Shown one piece after another: positions 18,917 through 27,103 of a DNA stretch of 64,000 bases (position 1 is the first letter of the stretch; each line of letters starts with the position of its first letter). The notes below the pieces were generated by a model. The model had not been told where the DNA came from and did no database searches. It saw nothing but the letters and a program-made list of their open reading frames with translations. Origin of the DNA: Viridibacterium sediminicola (GTDB lineage Bacteria; Pseudomonadota; Gammaproteobacteria; Burkholderiales; Rhodocyclaceae); contig NZ_JBDIVE010000007.1 in the NCBI RefSeq assembly GCF_039631295.1, positions 62,001 to 126,000 on the forward strand, in the 5' to 3' direction. The translations under genes and the position numbers were made by a program.

Positions 18917-19555
18917 TCAGGCCACCATACCGATCTTCTGTAGCCAAGCAGCCACTTCTGCCCGCGCTGCGCTGCTTTGCAGCTTGTCGATGCCGCCGCC
19001 ACGCAGAGCGATGCCTTCGAGCAGCGTGGACTTCGGACACAGTGTCCGGATGTCGCTCAGGCTGCTGCCGAAATGGCTGCCTTCATGGGTGCTGAAGGGG
19101 ATGATCTTCTTGCCGGCCAGATCGTAGCGCTCCAGAAAACTGAAGAACGCCATCGGCAAGGTGCCCCACCAGTTCGGGTAGCCGATGAACACTGTGTCAT
19201 ACCCTGCCATGTTCTGGACTTCAGTGGTCAATTGCGGGCGGAAGCGCTCCTGCTGCTCCCGCTTGGCCTGATTGGTGGTGGCGCGGTACTCCTTTGGATA
19301 AGTATGTGCCGTGCGTAATTCAAACAGATCGCCACCCAGCTTTTGCTGAATCTGGGTCGCCATTTCACGTGTGGTGCCAGTGCGCGAGTAATAGGCAATC
19401 AGGATCTTGCCCGCGGTTTTGCCCGTGGTCTGCGCCGAAGCCGTAGCCGACAAGATCGGTGTAGCCAGGCCAGCCACCAGTCCGCCGGCCGCAGTTTTCA
19501 AAAGCTGGCGCCGTGCTGCTAAGGCGGAAGCTTTAAGGAAGGGTTTTTCAGACAT
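18917..19555 (-). CDS. Tat-exported flavodoxin family protein
   Basis: The 212-residue product has a twin-arginine signal with ARRQLLKTAAGG (RR at 15-16) and a hydrophobic stretch to a likely cut after ASA (39-41). The FMN phosphate loop is YYSRTGTTREMA (about 55-66), and GYPNWWGTLPMA forms a second flavin-binding loop. Flavodoxins are usually cytoplasmic electron carriers. A Tat signal makes sense for a protein folded around FMN before export. The gene is tightly coupled to the cyclophilin-like gene. Quinone or disulfide reduction in the envelope is possible but unproved. Confidence 0.88.
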   Translation of the reverse strand: MSEKPFLKASALAARRQLLKTAAGGLVAGLATPILSATASAQTTGKTAGKILIAYYSRTGTTREMATQIQQKLGGDLFELRTAHTYPKEYRATTNQAKREQQERFRPQLTTEVQNMAGYDTVFIGYPNWWGTLPMAFFSFLERYDLAGKKIIPFSTHEGSHFGSSLSDIRTLCPKSTLLEGIALRGGGIDKLQSSAARAEVAAWLQKIGMVA

Positions 19556-19624
19556 GTCTTGCTCCTGTTCGATCCAGTGTGCGACGGCGGTGGTTCGCCT
19601 CAGGCATTCATGGCGGTGTTCGGC

Positions 19625-20608
19625 TCAGCGGCCGACGCGTTGCTGCAGATGCGGCGGATAGCGGTCGCCTTCGACCTTGATGCTGGCGAGCGTGTGCGCG
19701 ATGTCGGCGAGGTCCTGTTCGCTCAGCGTGACGGCCGCCGCAGCAATGTTCTCTTCGAGTCGATGGCGCTTGGTGGTGCCGGGAATCGGCGCAATCCAGG
19801 GCTTTTGTGCGAGCAACCATGCAATTGCAATCTGCGCAGGGCTCACACCTTTGCCGCTGGCCAGGTCGGACAGCACCTCAACCAGTCCGCGATTGGCACG
19901 GCGAGCCTCTTCGCCGAAACGCGGCACGACGTTGCGAAAGTCGTTGGCATCGAACTTCGTGTTCTCGTCGATCGCACCGGTCAGGAAGCCCTTGCCCAGC
20001 GGGCTGAAGGGAACGAAACCGATGCCCAGTTCTTCAAGCAGCGGGAGGATGCTTTGCTCGGGCTCACGCCACCACAACGAGTATTCGCTCTGCAAGGCCG
20101 CCAGTGGCAACACGGCGTGAGCGCGGCGGATGGATTCGGCCCCAGCTTCCGACATGCCGAAATAGCGCACCTTGCCTTCGGCAACGAGGTCCTTGACGGT
20201 GCCTGCTACGTCCTCAATCGGCACCGCTGGGTCGACGCGGTGCTGGTAAAACAGGTCGATGACATCGGTCTTGAGCCTGCGCAGTGAAGCCTCCGCCACC
20301 GCGCGGATGTTCTCGGGGCGGCTATCCATACCCTCTGACACCTTGCCGCCCTTGAAGCCGAACTTGGTGGCGATGACGACCTTGTCGCGGAAGGGCGCCA
20401 GCGCCTCACCGAGTAGCTCCTCGTTGGCAAACGGACCATAGGCCTCTGCGGTGTCAAAGAAGGTGACACCAAGTTCGTAGGCACGGCGGATCAATTCAAT
20501 TGCGGCGGATTTTTCAGTCGCCGGCCCGTAGGCATAGCTCAAGCCCATGCAACCGAGTCCGATGGCTGAAACCTGAAGACCGCTTTTACCTAGTGCGCGT
20601 TTCTGCAT
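19625..20608 (-). CDS. Aldo/keto reductase
   Basis: This 327-residue TIM-barrel NADPH-dependent oxidoreductase has the catalytic tetrad D52, Y57 (FDTAEAYGP), K82 (VIATKFGFK) and H123 (LFYQHRVD). The C-terminal cofactor loop has IPGTTKRHRLEENI. It reduces aldehydes and ketones in the cytoplasm. Its best match in my memory is the AKR group of YakC/perakine reductase-like enzymes. Its place in a run with an iron alcohol dehydrogenase and a flavodoxin suggests reactive-carbonyl or quinone detoxification. The start ATG 20608 has a CAGGAGCAC ribosome site. Confidence 0.93.
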   Translation of the reverse strand: MQKRALGKSGLQVSAIGLGCMGLSYAYGPATEKSAAIELIRRAYELGVTFFDTAEAYGPFANEELLGEALAPFRDKVVIATKFGFKGGKVSEGMDSRPENIRAVAEASLRRLKTDVIDLFYQHRVDPAVPIEDVAGTVKDLVAEGKVRYFGMSEAGAESIRRAHAVLPLAALQSEYSLWWREPEQSILPLLEELGIGFVPFSPLGKGFLTGAIDENTKFDANDFRNVVPRFGEEARRANRGLVEVLSDLASGKGVSPAQIAIAWLLAQKPWIAPIPGTTKRHRLEENIAAAAVTLSEQDLADIAHTLASIKVEGDRYPPHLQQRVGR

Positions 20609-20646
20609 ACTGTGCTCCTGGCTCTAAAGTCGAAAGAAGGATCGCT

Positions 20647-21072
20647 TCAACTGGCGTATTGCTCGTCGCTGACTTTTTCCATCCAGTCGGCACTGTTGCC
20701 ATCAAGCGACTCTTGAATTGCGATGTGAGACATCGCGCTATCTGCTGCCGCACCGTGCCAGTGCTTGACGCCGGCCGGGATGCTCACAACATCGCCAGGC
20801 CGTATCTCCTGAACCGGCCCGCCCCAGTGCTGGATAAGGCCGCTACCGGCAGTCACCAAAAGGGTCTGACCAAGCGGATGCGAATGCCAATTGGTGCGGG
20901 CGCCAGGCTCAAAGCTCACCAGCCCGCCCGACACGGTCGCCGGATCGGGGGCGATGAAGAGCATTTCGATATTGACCGTGCCGCTGAACCATTCGGCTGG
21001 CCCGGCAAACGTGTTGTGGCTACCCGCGCGGGCAACACTGACAACACCGATGGTTTCTGTATTTGCGCTCAT
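20647..21072 (-). CDS. Cupin domain protein
   Basis: The 141-residue single-cupin protein has the metal-binding signature HSHPLGQTLLV followed by PGDVVSIPAGVKHWHGA, giving the usual His ligands of the two cupin boxes. No signal peptide is visible. Proteins of this type (COG1917) are often found beside aldo/keto reductases and flavodoxins and may be dioxygenase- or isomerase-like; the substrate is unknown. I placed the start at ATG 21072 with AAAGGAA upstream. It lies 30 bases after the MFS gene and 38 before the aldo/keto reductase gene. Confidence 0.88.
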   Translation of the reverse strand: MSANTETIGVVSVARAGSHNTFAGPAEWFSGTVNIEMLFIAPDPATVSGGLVSFEPGARTNWHSHPLGQTLLVTAGSGLIQHWGGPVQEIRPGDVVSIPAGVKHWHGAAADSAMSHIAIQESLDGNSADWMEKVSDEQYAS

Positions 21073-21102
21073 GAAGCGTTCCTTTCTGCAGATCACATGA
21101 GA

Positions 21103-22524
21103 TCAAACGTGGTGTAGATCCATTGCTGTGCGCGGCTTGCGCACGATGAAGAAAAGCACAATGAGGAGTGCCAGCAGCAGTAGCCCGCAGCCCACCATTA
21201 AGGCAGCACCGACTTGATAGGCCAAGTCAGCGCGGGCATCCAGTGAGTGCGGCGCTGCGGCAGCAAACACCACCACCAGCACCCCCAGACCGAGCGAGCC
21301 ACCGAGCTGATGCGCCACATTGACCAGGCCCGAAGCCGCGCCGGCATCCCGGGGCGACACGCCTGCGACGCCGGATGAGGTGAGCGGGCTCAGCGTGCCG
21401 CCCTGGCCCATGCCGATCAGCGCCATGGGCAAGGCGACGCCGAGCAGGTAGGAGCTCTCCGCCGATACCTGACTCAGCCAGACCATGCCCAGCAAGCTCA
21501 GGCTGAGGCCCGTCGCCAACAGGCGCGGATTGCCGAAGCGGCGCGTGAGCCGGGGTACCATGACTGCGACGGCAAAATTCACCACCGTCATGGGCAGGAA
21601 AGCCAGCCCGGCCTGGAAGGGATTGAAGCCCATCACGCCCTGCAGATACTGGGTGGTGAAGAACCAGAAGCCCATCATCGCGCCGAGGAAGAGGACGCGC
21701 GCGGCGTAGGCGCTGGCGCGCTCACGCTGCGCAAAGAGACGCAAGGGCATGATCGCTTGCGCAGCCCGCCCTTCGTGGAACACCAGAAAGGCCAGCAGCA
21801 CGATGCCGATGCCTGTGGAGAACAGGGTTTCAAGATCGCTCCAGCCTGCGCTGGCCGAATGCACGATGCCGTAGACCAATGCCGTCATGCCCAGCGTGGA
21901 GCTCAGCGCGCCGGCCAGGTCGAACTGTCCCGGCTGGCGCGGTGATTCGGGCAGGTGGCGGCGCGCGGCGAGCCACAGCACCAGGCCGATTGGCACATTG
22001 ATGTAGAAGCCGACGCGCCAGGACAGCATGTCGGCCAGCACGCCGCCGAGTACGAGGCCAAGGCTGGCACCAATCCCGGCTACCGAGCCATACCAGGCCA
22101 CAGCACGCGTACGCTCCGGACCCTCAGCAAAATTGGCGGTGAGCAGCGCCAAGGTAGACGGCGCAAGGATCGCCGCCCCAATGCCTTGCACGGCGCGCGC
22201 CGCCAGAAGCAAAGCGGCGTTTGGCGCAAGGCCAATGATCAGCGAGCTGAGCGTGAACAGCGTCAAGCCCAGCATGAACATGCGTTTGCGGCCGAGGATG
22301 TCGCCCGCGCGTGCGCCCAGCAGAAGCAGGCCGCCGAAACTCAGCGTGTAAGCGTTTTGCATCCAGGAGAGTGCGCTTGCTGAGAGTCCCAGACTGTCCT
22401 GTATCTTGGGGAGTGCGGTGACGACAATGGAAATATCCAGCACGATCATCAAGTAGCTGGCAAGGATGATGGCTAGCAAGGCACGATGGTTCAGCTGATT
22501 TTCATTGGGATTTTTCTGCGTCAC
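21103..22524 (-). CDS. DHA2-family MFS multidrug transporter (EmrB/QacA type)
   Basis: This 473-residue protein has about 14 membrane helices. Loop 2-3 has the MFS motif GARAGDILGRKRMFMLGL, and the helix 5 region AWYGSVAGIGASLGLVLGG matches the antiporter motif C. The first helix has LDISIVVTALPKIQDSLG, the usual DHA2 motif D1. It should export toxic organic compounds with proton exchange across the inner membrane. There is no adjacent EmrA-type adaptor. It lies mid-run in the LysR-linked set, 108 bases after the NAD(P)-binding gene. Confidence 0.93.
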   Translation of the reverse strand: MTQKNPNENQLNHRALLAIILASYLMIVLDISIVVTALPKIQDSLGLSASALSWMQNAYTLSFGGLLLLGARAGDILGRKRMFMLGLTLFTLSSLIIGLAPNAALLLAARAVQGIGAAILAPSTLALLTANFAEGPERTRAVAWYGSVAGIGASLGLVLGGVLADMLSWRVGFYINVPIGLVLWLAARRHLPESPRQPGQFDLAGALSSTLGMTALVYGIVHSASAGWSDLETLFSTGIGIVLLAFLVFHEGRAAQAIMPLRLFAQRERASAYAARVLFLGAMMGFWFFTTQYLQGVMGFNPFQAGLAFLPMTVVNFAVAVMVPRLTRRFGNPRLLATGLSLSLLGMVWLSQVSAESSYLLGVALPMALIGMGQGGTLSPLTSSGVAGVSPRDAGAASGLVNVAHQLGGSLGLGVLVVVFAAAAPHSLDARADLAYQVGAALMVGCGLLLLALLIVLFFIVRKPRTAMDLHHV

Positions 22525-22632
22525 GCCATGTTCTCCGGTGTGGTTGTGAAAGCGGCCGTGTTGATTGTTGGGGGATTCGATGTGCCTGTTTTTTATCGAA
22601 CCAAGCCCACAAGTACTGCCTTAGAATGCAGC

Positions 22633-23217
22633 TCAGACTTCGCTCACTCCGAGGCTGCAGCGTAGGTGCAGCGTTGGATCCAGCGCGAGCTTCACGATCA
22701 GGTCTGAAAGGCTGTTGAGTGAAACGTAGTGGCCACGGAAGCTCTCGCCTTTCTGCGTGAGCGCATAGCTGATCGTCTGCTCACGCATGAACCAGCCTGG
22801 GCGCAAGATGGTGTAGTCGAGATCCGAGGCTTCGATCAGCGCTGCTGAATCGCGGTAGGGGTCGAGCACGCTGCGATACTTCTCGCCCGGCACTTCGCCG
22901 TAGATTCCCATCGAGCTGATGAAAATAAGGCGCTTCAGGCCGGTCGCATGCATTGCGTCAATGATGTTGCGCGCTTGCGTCGCCATGGGCCCGGCTAGGT
23001 TGGCGTAGACCACGTCATGCCCCTGCATCGCGGCTTCCAGAGCGGTCCGGTCGAGCACGTCGCCTTCGATGATGTTGACGCGTGCCGGGTCCGGATTGGT
23101 GATGCGTTTCGCACGGCGCAGGTAGAGCGTCAATTCAAGCTTGGGCTGCTCCAGCAGGAACGGCGTGGTGTTGCGTGCGAGTTGGCCGTTTGCGCCGAGA
23201 ATCAGGATGCGGGGCAT
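22633..23217 (-). CDS. NAD(P)-binding NmrA/YwnB-like protein
   Basis: The 194-residue product is an atypical short-chain dehydrogenase with the dinucleotide motif ILGANGQLARNTTPFLL at the N-terminus and IFISSMGIYGEVPGEKYR in the middle. It lacks the classical YxxxK in a normal place, as in NmrA-type sensors and NAD(P)H-dependent epimerase-like proteins. Such proteins either reduce small substrates or sense NADPH status. It lies between an SDR and an MFS gene in the same orientation. Function beyond cofactor binding is not assigned. Confidence 0.85.
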   Translation of the reverse strand: MPRILILGANGQLARNTTPFLLEQPKLELTLYLRRAKRITNPDPARVNIIEGDVLDRTALEAAMQGHDVVYANLAGPMATQARNIIDAMHATGLKRLIFISSMGIYGEVPGEKYRSVLDPYRDSAALIEASDLDYTILRPGWFMREQTISYALTQKGESFRGHYVSLNSLSDLIVKLALDPTLHLRCSLGVSEV

Positions 23218-23254
23218 GACAATGCTTTCGTCTTCCAGGGGATCAATGCTTGCT

Positions 23255-24094
23255 TCAATCGGGTGTTGCCAGGGTGCCGGTCTTCATCGCTGCGATGACG
23301 CCGCCATCAATCAGCAAATCACTTCCGGTCACAAAGGCTGCATCCGGCCCGAGCAGGAAAGACGCGGCGATGGCGATTTCCTCGGGAGGGGCCATGCGCT
23401 TGGCCGGTGAGGCTTCGATCATGGCGCGATACATGCCGCCGATTTCCGAATTGAGTTCGTGCATTGCCAGCGGCGTGACCACAATGCCGGGACTGATCGA
23501 GTTGACGCGCGCGCCGCGAGCGCCCCAGCTGATCGCCGAAGCCTGCACGCGCAGATGATTGGCGCGCTTGGCGATCATGTAGGCGAGCACCGAATTGGGG
23601 ATCACATCTGCTTGCAGGAAAGGCAGCGCCAGCAGTTCCTCGCTTGGCGTATGAAGCAATGCCTGATCCTGCTCTGCGGGCAGCGCCGGCAACATGTGTC
23701 CGGCCATGCTGGAGATGATCAGCCCGGCACCGCCCGGAGCGATAACCTGGCCAAACTCTTCAAACACCACGGCTGCGCCGTAGAGATCGACCTTCAACAC
23801 ACCTTCGACAGGCGCCATATTGGGCGACAGGCCTGCAGTGTTGACCACCTGGCTCACACTGCCGAGTGCGGCCGCTTTGGAAGCCAAGGCTTTGACTGAA
23901 TCGCGCGATGTTACGTCGACCACTTGCGTCTCGACGGCATAGCCGCTGTCGCGCATGGACTTTGCTGCGTTAGCCAGCGTGACCTCGTTGAAGTCCGCCA
24001 GCAAAACGCTGCGACCAAAACCTTGCCTGCGTGCAATCGCAATACCGATGCCACCTGCACCAATGATGACGATCACTTCCTTGTTGATGCTCAT
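23255..24094 (-). CDS. Short-chain dehydrogenase/reductase
   Basis: This 279-residue protein begins VIVIIGAGGIGIAIARRQGF, an SDR-type cofactor loop, here with GAGGIG instead of the classical TGxxxGIG. NTAGLSPNMAPVEG corresponds to the NNAG motif. The active-site motif is VLAYMIAKRANHL, with Tyr and Lys in YxxxK. The C-terminus has the SDR ending FVTGSDLLIDGG. It is likely an NAD(P)H-linked reductase of unknown substrate. The gene follows the iron alcohol dehydrogenase gene after 35 bases. Confidence 0.9.
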   Translation of the reverse strand: MSINKEVIVIIGAGGIGIAIARRQGFGRSVLLADFNEVTLANAAKSMRDSGYAVETQVVDVTSRDSVKALASKAAALGSVSQVVNTAGLSPNMAPVEGVLKVDLYGAAVVFEEFGQVIAPGGAGLIISSMAGHMLPALPAEQDQALLHTPSEELLALPFLQADVIPNSVLAYMIAKRANHLRVQASAISWGARGARVNSISPGIVVTPLAMHELNSEIGGMYRAMIEASPAKRMAPPEEIAIAASFLLGPDAAFVTGSDLLIDGGVIAAMKTGTLATPD

Positions 24095-24129
24095 GGGGTT
24101 GATCCTTGTTAGAGATTTATGGTGTTTTT

Positions 24130-25278
24130 TTACAGTGCGTTCTTGAGAATGCGGGTGACGACGTCACGGGTGTAGATGTCTGCAATGCCGAACCATTTGG
24201 CATTGCCCAACACGTTGTCGATGGTGGCGGGTAGCTCGGTTTCGGTGATGCCCAGTTGCGACAGGCGCGTCGGCGTGCCGATCTTGTCGAACCAGTTTTC
24301 CAGTGCTGTGATGCCTTGCTCGGCGCTTTCCAGTCCGAAGATTTCGCGGGCGAAGCGTTGGAACTGCTGTGGATTGTGCGAGTGGTACCACTTCATCCAG
24401 GCCGGCATGACCACCGAGAGACCTGCGCCGTGCGGTACGTTGAAGAGTGCCGAAAGCGAGTGCTCGATCATGTGGTTCGGGTAGCTGAAGCCCGCCGTGC
24501 CCGAATAGATGAGGCCGTTGAGTGCCTGCGTTGAAGCCCAGGCAAACTGGGCACGGGCCTCGTAATCTGCAGGATCGGCCAGCAGCGTCTCGGTGGTCTC
24601 GATCACCGTCTTGATGATCGCCTCGACCAATCGCGACTGGAAGCGCGGTTGCAGCTTGGCGGTGAAATAGCCCTCGATCGAGTGGGCGATGATGTCGGCA
24701 GCGGAATACACGAGGTAATCGCGCGATACGGTCTGCATCAAGGCTGGATTGACGATCGACACCTTGGGAAAGGTGTGCGGCGAGCCGATGGCGAACTTCT
24801 CTTTGGTCAGCTCATTGGTGACCACGGCGCCGTTGTTCATTTCGCTGCCGGTGGCCGCCAGGGTCAGTATGCTGAAGATCGGTAGCGCGGCAGTAATCGC
24901 AGCTTTGCCGATGAACAGATCCCAGACATCGCCTTCATAGCGTACGCCGGCGGCAATCGCCTTGGAGCTGTCGAGTACCGAGCCACCCCCGACGGCCAGC
25001 ACGGCATCGACTTGATGAGTGCGGGCCACCAGGATGGCTTCGCGCACCGTGGAAATCACAGGATTGCTGACGATACCGCCGAACTCGACGAAGCTGATGC
25101 CCTGTGCGGCAAGGCTCTGCGCGACGGTGGCAAACAGACCATCGCGCTTGATGCGCTCGCTTCCATAGGTCAGCAGCACCTTCTTGACGCTGTGCGCGGC
25201 GAGATGCTGCCCAATTTGTTGTTCCTTGCCGGTACCGAAATCAATCGTCGTCGGATTGAAGAGAGTGAAGTTGTCCAT
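24130..25278 (-). CDS. Iron-containing alcohol dehydrogenase (YqhD/BDH-like)
   Basis: This 382-residue group III alcohol dehydrogenase has the cofactor loop VGGGSVLDSSKAIA (about 96-109) and metal ligands D195, H199 (SAADIIAHSIEG), H273 and H283 (IEHSLSALFNVPHG). The spacing equals that of E. coli YqhD, an NADPH-dependent reductase of short and toxic aldehydes. It is the first gene of the minus-strand redox run, and a copy of the LysR-site motif lies 85-107 bases upstream. RBS AGGAGCAG precedes the ATG. The likely role is aldehyde scavenging. Confidence 0.93.
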   Translation of the reverse strand: MDNFTLFNPTTIDFGTGKEQQIGQHLAAHSVKKVLLTYGSERIKRDGLFATVAQSLAAQGISFVEFGGIVSNPVISTVREAILVARTHQVDAVLAVGGGSVLDSSKAIAAGVRYEGDVWDLFIGKAAITAALPIFSILTLAATGSEMNNGAVVTNELTKEKFAIGSPHTFPKVSIVNPALMQTVSRDYLVYSAADIIAHSIEGYFTAKLQPRFQSRLVEAIIKTVIETTETLLADPADYEARAQFAWASTQALNGLIYSGTAGFSYPNHMIEHSLSALFNVPHGAGLSVVMPAWMKWYHSHNPQQFQRFAREIFGLESAEQGITALENWFDKIGTPTRLSQLGITETELPATIDNVLGNAKWFGIADIYTRDVVTRILKNAL

Positions 25279-25362
25279 GAGCTGCTCCTGTCGGGGCGTG
25301 ATGCGATGGACGGAACTATAGGTCTCTCAAAAACATCCAACTAGACGTGTATTGATTGAATT

Positions 25363-25385
25363 ATTTACAACTAAATAATGTAAAT
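25363..25385 (-). promoter_or_regulatory. Candidate LysR operator before the iron-ADH gene
   Basis: ATTTACA-N9-TGTAAAT is a perfect 7+7 palindrome with the T-N11-A core of LysR sites. On the minus strand the 23 bases match 19 of 23 in the site at 26772-26794, including the identical 13-mer TTTAGTTGTAAAT. Confidence 0.75.
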
Positions 25386-25540
25386 CGCCTTGCGACTGCA
25401 GATATGAGCCGCAGGCCATCAGGACTTTCAGACCTGCCTCAGCTCATCGACCGAAGGCTGTGCAACTGAGGTATGAGCTTCCCGCTCAGCATCAGATTTC
25501 GCTGAGCGTCAGCCCCATCTCTGCTATCGGGCTGCTGTGC

Positions 25541-25823
25541 TAGGGCGTGTTCACATTCACGCGACGGTTGCGCGGGTACTGAATTGGGCACAGAACAAGG
25601 CGCAGCGACGCTGTCAGGGTGGCCCCCCTGACGAGGAGCTGCAACGCTGTGCTGTGGCCAATTCAGTGCCCGCCCGGAGGGTTGAAGTGCAGGGCTCGCC
25701 ATACTGCGTTGCGCTCCTTGTGCAGGGGGCCACCCTGCACTGTGTCGCGCGCCCGCTTTTGGCAAGCTCGTGGCAAGCCCTGCACTTCAACGCAATCCGC
25801 CGGGTGAATGTGAACACGCCCTA
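25541..25823. mobile_element. Nested-palindrome MITE (283 bp)
   Basis: Terminal inverted repeats TAGGGCGTGTTCACATTCAC (25541-25560) and its exact complement (25804-25823) are perfect over 20 bases and continue imperfectly inward; TA ends fit a TA target duplication. Inside are two stem-loop arms: 25573-25593 with 25652-25672 (19 of 21 paired) and 25681-25696 with 25776-25791 (16 of 16). Each arm has a central hairpin (GTCAGGG/CCCTGAC at 25613-25632; GTGCAGGG/CCCTGCAC at 25720-25740). The two arm cores are inverted relatives of each other. No transposase frame is present. Its right end overlaps the 3' end of the lysR gene. Confidence 0.85.
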
Positions 25824-26752
25824 AGCAGTTCCTCAGGGCGCATGACGAAGTCACTGTCGTTGCTCAGCCGTTCGACGGCCAGATCGATGAAGCGACGAGC
25901 TCGCTCGGGCATGGCGGAACGACTGCCGTAGTAGATGTGCAGGCTGAGGTTGTCGGCCATGTGCTCCAGCAACAATGGCACCAGCCTTCCTGCACGAATC
26001 AGCGGTGCCGCGCTTGGCGCGGCAAGTTGGCCGATGACTTCGCCCGCCAGCACAGTCCGCAACTCAAAGACCTCATCGTTGGTACAGAACGAGGGATTGA
26101 TGGGGTGGTCCTGCACGGCTTCGCCGATTTTTACATGCCAGGGCACGACGCGGCCATCATTGGCACGGCGGAAAGCGCTGCAGCGATGGGAGGTGAGATC
26201 GTAGAGACTGTGTGGCGTACCGTACTTGCGCAGATAGCTGGGAGCAGCGCAGATGATCAGCTGCAAGGGGAACAAAGGGCGTGCAATCAAACCTTCCTGG
26301 GGGGACTGTCCCAGGCGGAAACCTATATCCGCCCGATCCTCCACCCAGTTGCCGATCCGGTCATCAAACTGCAGGTCAGGCTGCACTTCCGGATACAGGC
26401 GCAAATATTCGTCGAGGAGGGGCCCGATGACGGATGGCAGGACAGATCGGGGGCCGACGATTCGCAGAGGGCCGGCGACATCTGTTTTCGTCTGCCTGAC
26501 GGCGCGCAAAGCCTGCTGTAATCCCGCCAGGGAGGGTTGCGCCGCCTCCAGGAAGCGCTGCCCTTCCTCGGTCAGAGACATGCTACGCGTTGTGCGATGA
26601 AACAGACGCACGCCCAGGTAAGCCTCCAGCTGCCTCAAGGCTTTGCTCGCCGCCTGTGGTGATATTTCCTGCGCTTCCGCAGCCTTGCTGAGACTCCCCA
26701 ACTCCACAGCCTTTACGAAGGTCATGATTGAACGCAGTTCATTGATGGCCAT
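25787..26752 (-). CDS. LysR-family transcriptional regulator
   Basis: The 321-residue product has a winged helix-turn-helix at 1-60 (LSKAAEAQEISPQAASKALR) and a LysR substrate-binding domain from about 90. The start is ATG 26752. The last 11 codons or so (from RACSHSPGGLR) and the stop lie inside the adjacent MITE, so the natural C-terminus has been replaced. A copy of the 23-bp motif sits 20-42 bases upstream of the start. It likely controls itself and the iron-ADH run; the inducer is unknown, with aldehydes or quinones a fair guess. Confidence 0.92.
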   Translation of the reverse strand: MAINELRSIMTFVKAVELGSLSKAAEAQEISPQAASKALRQLEAYLGVRLFHRTTRSMSLTEEGQRFLEAAQPSLAGLQQALRAVRQTKTDVAGPLRIVGPRSVLPSVIGPLLDEYLRLYPEVQPDLQFDDRIGNWVEDRADIGFRLGQSPQEGLIARPLFPLQLIICAAPSYLRKYGTPHSLYDLTSHRCSAFRRANDGRVVPWHVKIGEAVQDHPINPSFCTNDEVFELRTVLAGEVIGQLAAPSAAPLIRAGRLVPLLLEHMADNLSLHIYYGSRSAMPERARRFIDLAVERLSNDSDFVMRPEELLRACSHSPGGLR

Positions 26753-26771
26753 GTGGATTCCGTTTGAAGGT

Positions 26772-26794
26772 ATTTGTATCCTTTAGTTGTAAAT
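26772..26794 (+). promoter_or_regulatory. Candidate LysR operator before lysR
   Basis: ATTTGTATCCTTTAGTTGTAAAT, split as ATTTGTATCC and TTTAGTTGTAAAT, shares its last 13 bases exactly with the site before the iron-ADH gene. Position just upstream of lysR fits autoregulation. Confidence 0.7.
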
Positions 26795-27103
26795 CATGCC
26801 ATCCATTCCTGTCTAGTCCGTTGTTCTTCAGGCTCTTAAAGTACGTGCATTGCATCGCTAACAGGCTGTTTTGCAGAGGCTTGTGGGTCTGCCGACCGCT
26901 GTATTGCGATAATTTTTGGATCGCCGCCGTGGCCTTTTCCCTTCCCCCTTACGGAGTTTCCGCAAGGGGAGGGCTTGCCATGCATGACTGGCCCAGGCGC
27001 GGGAGTCATCGAGTCCGCACCCGCGCAGGGAAAAGAAGCGCCATCGTTTCAAGCTGAGTGGCATTGCAGCTGAAGCACGTGTTGATCGCCTCTGAGAGAC
27101 GGC
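26795..27103. other. Gene-free segment with one large hairpin
   Basis: No credible coding frame. A long imperfect hairpin lies at about 26937-26973: CCCTTCCCCCTTACGGA pairs, with small bulges, with TCCGCAAGGGGAGGG across a 3-base loop. It may terminate transcription of the MFS operon that ends at 27104 on the minus strand only if read outward; its role is unclear. Confidence 0.4.
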
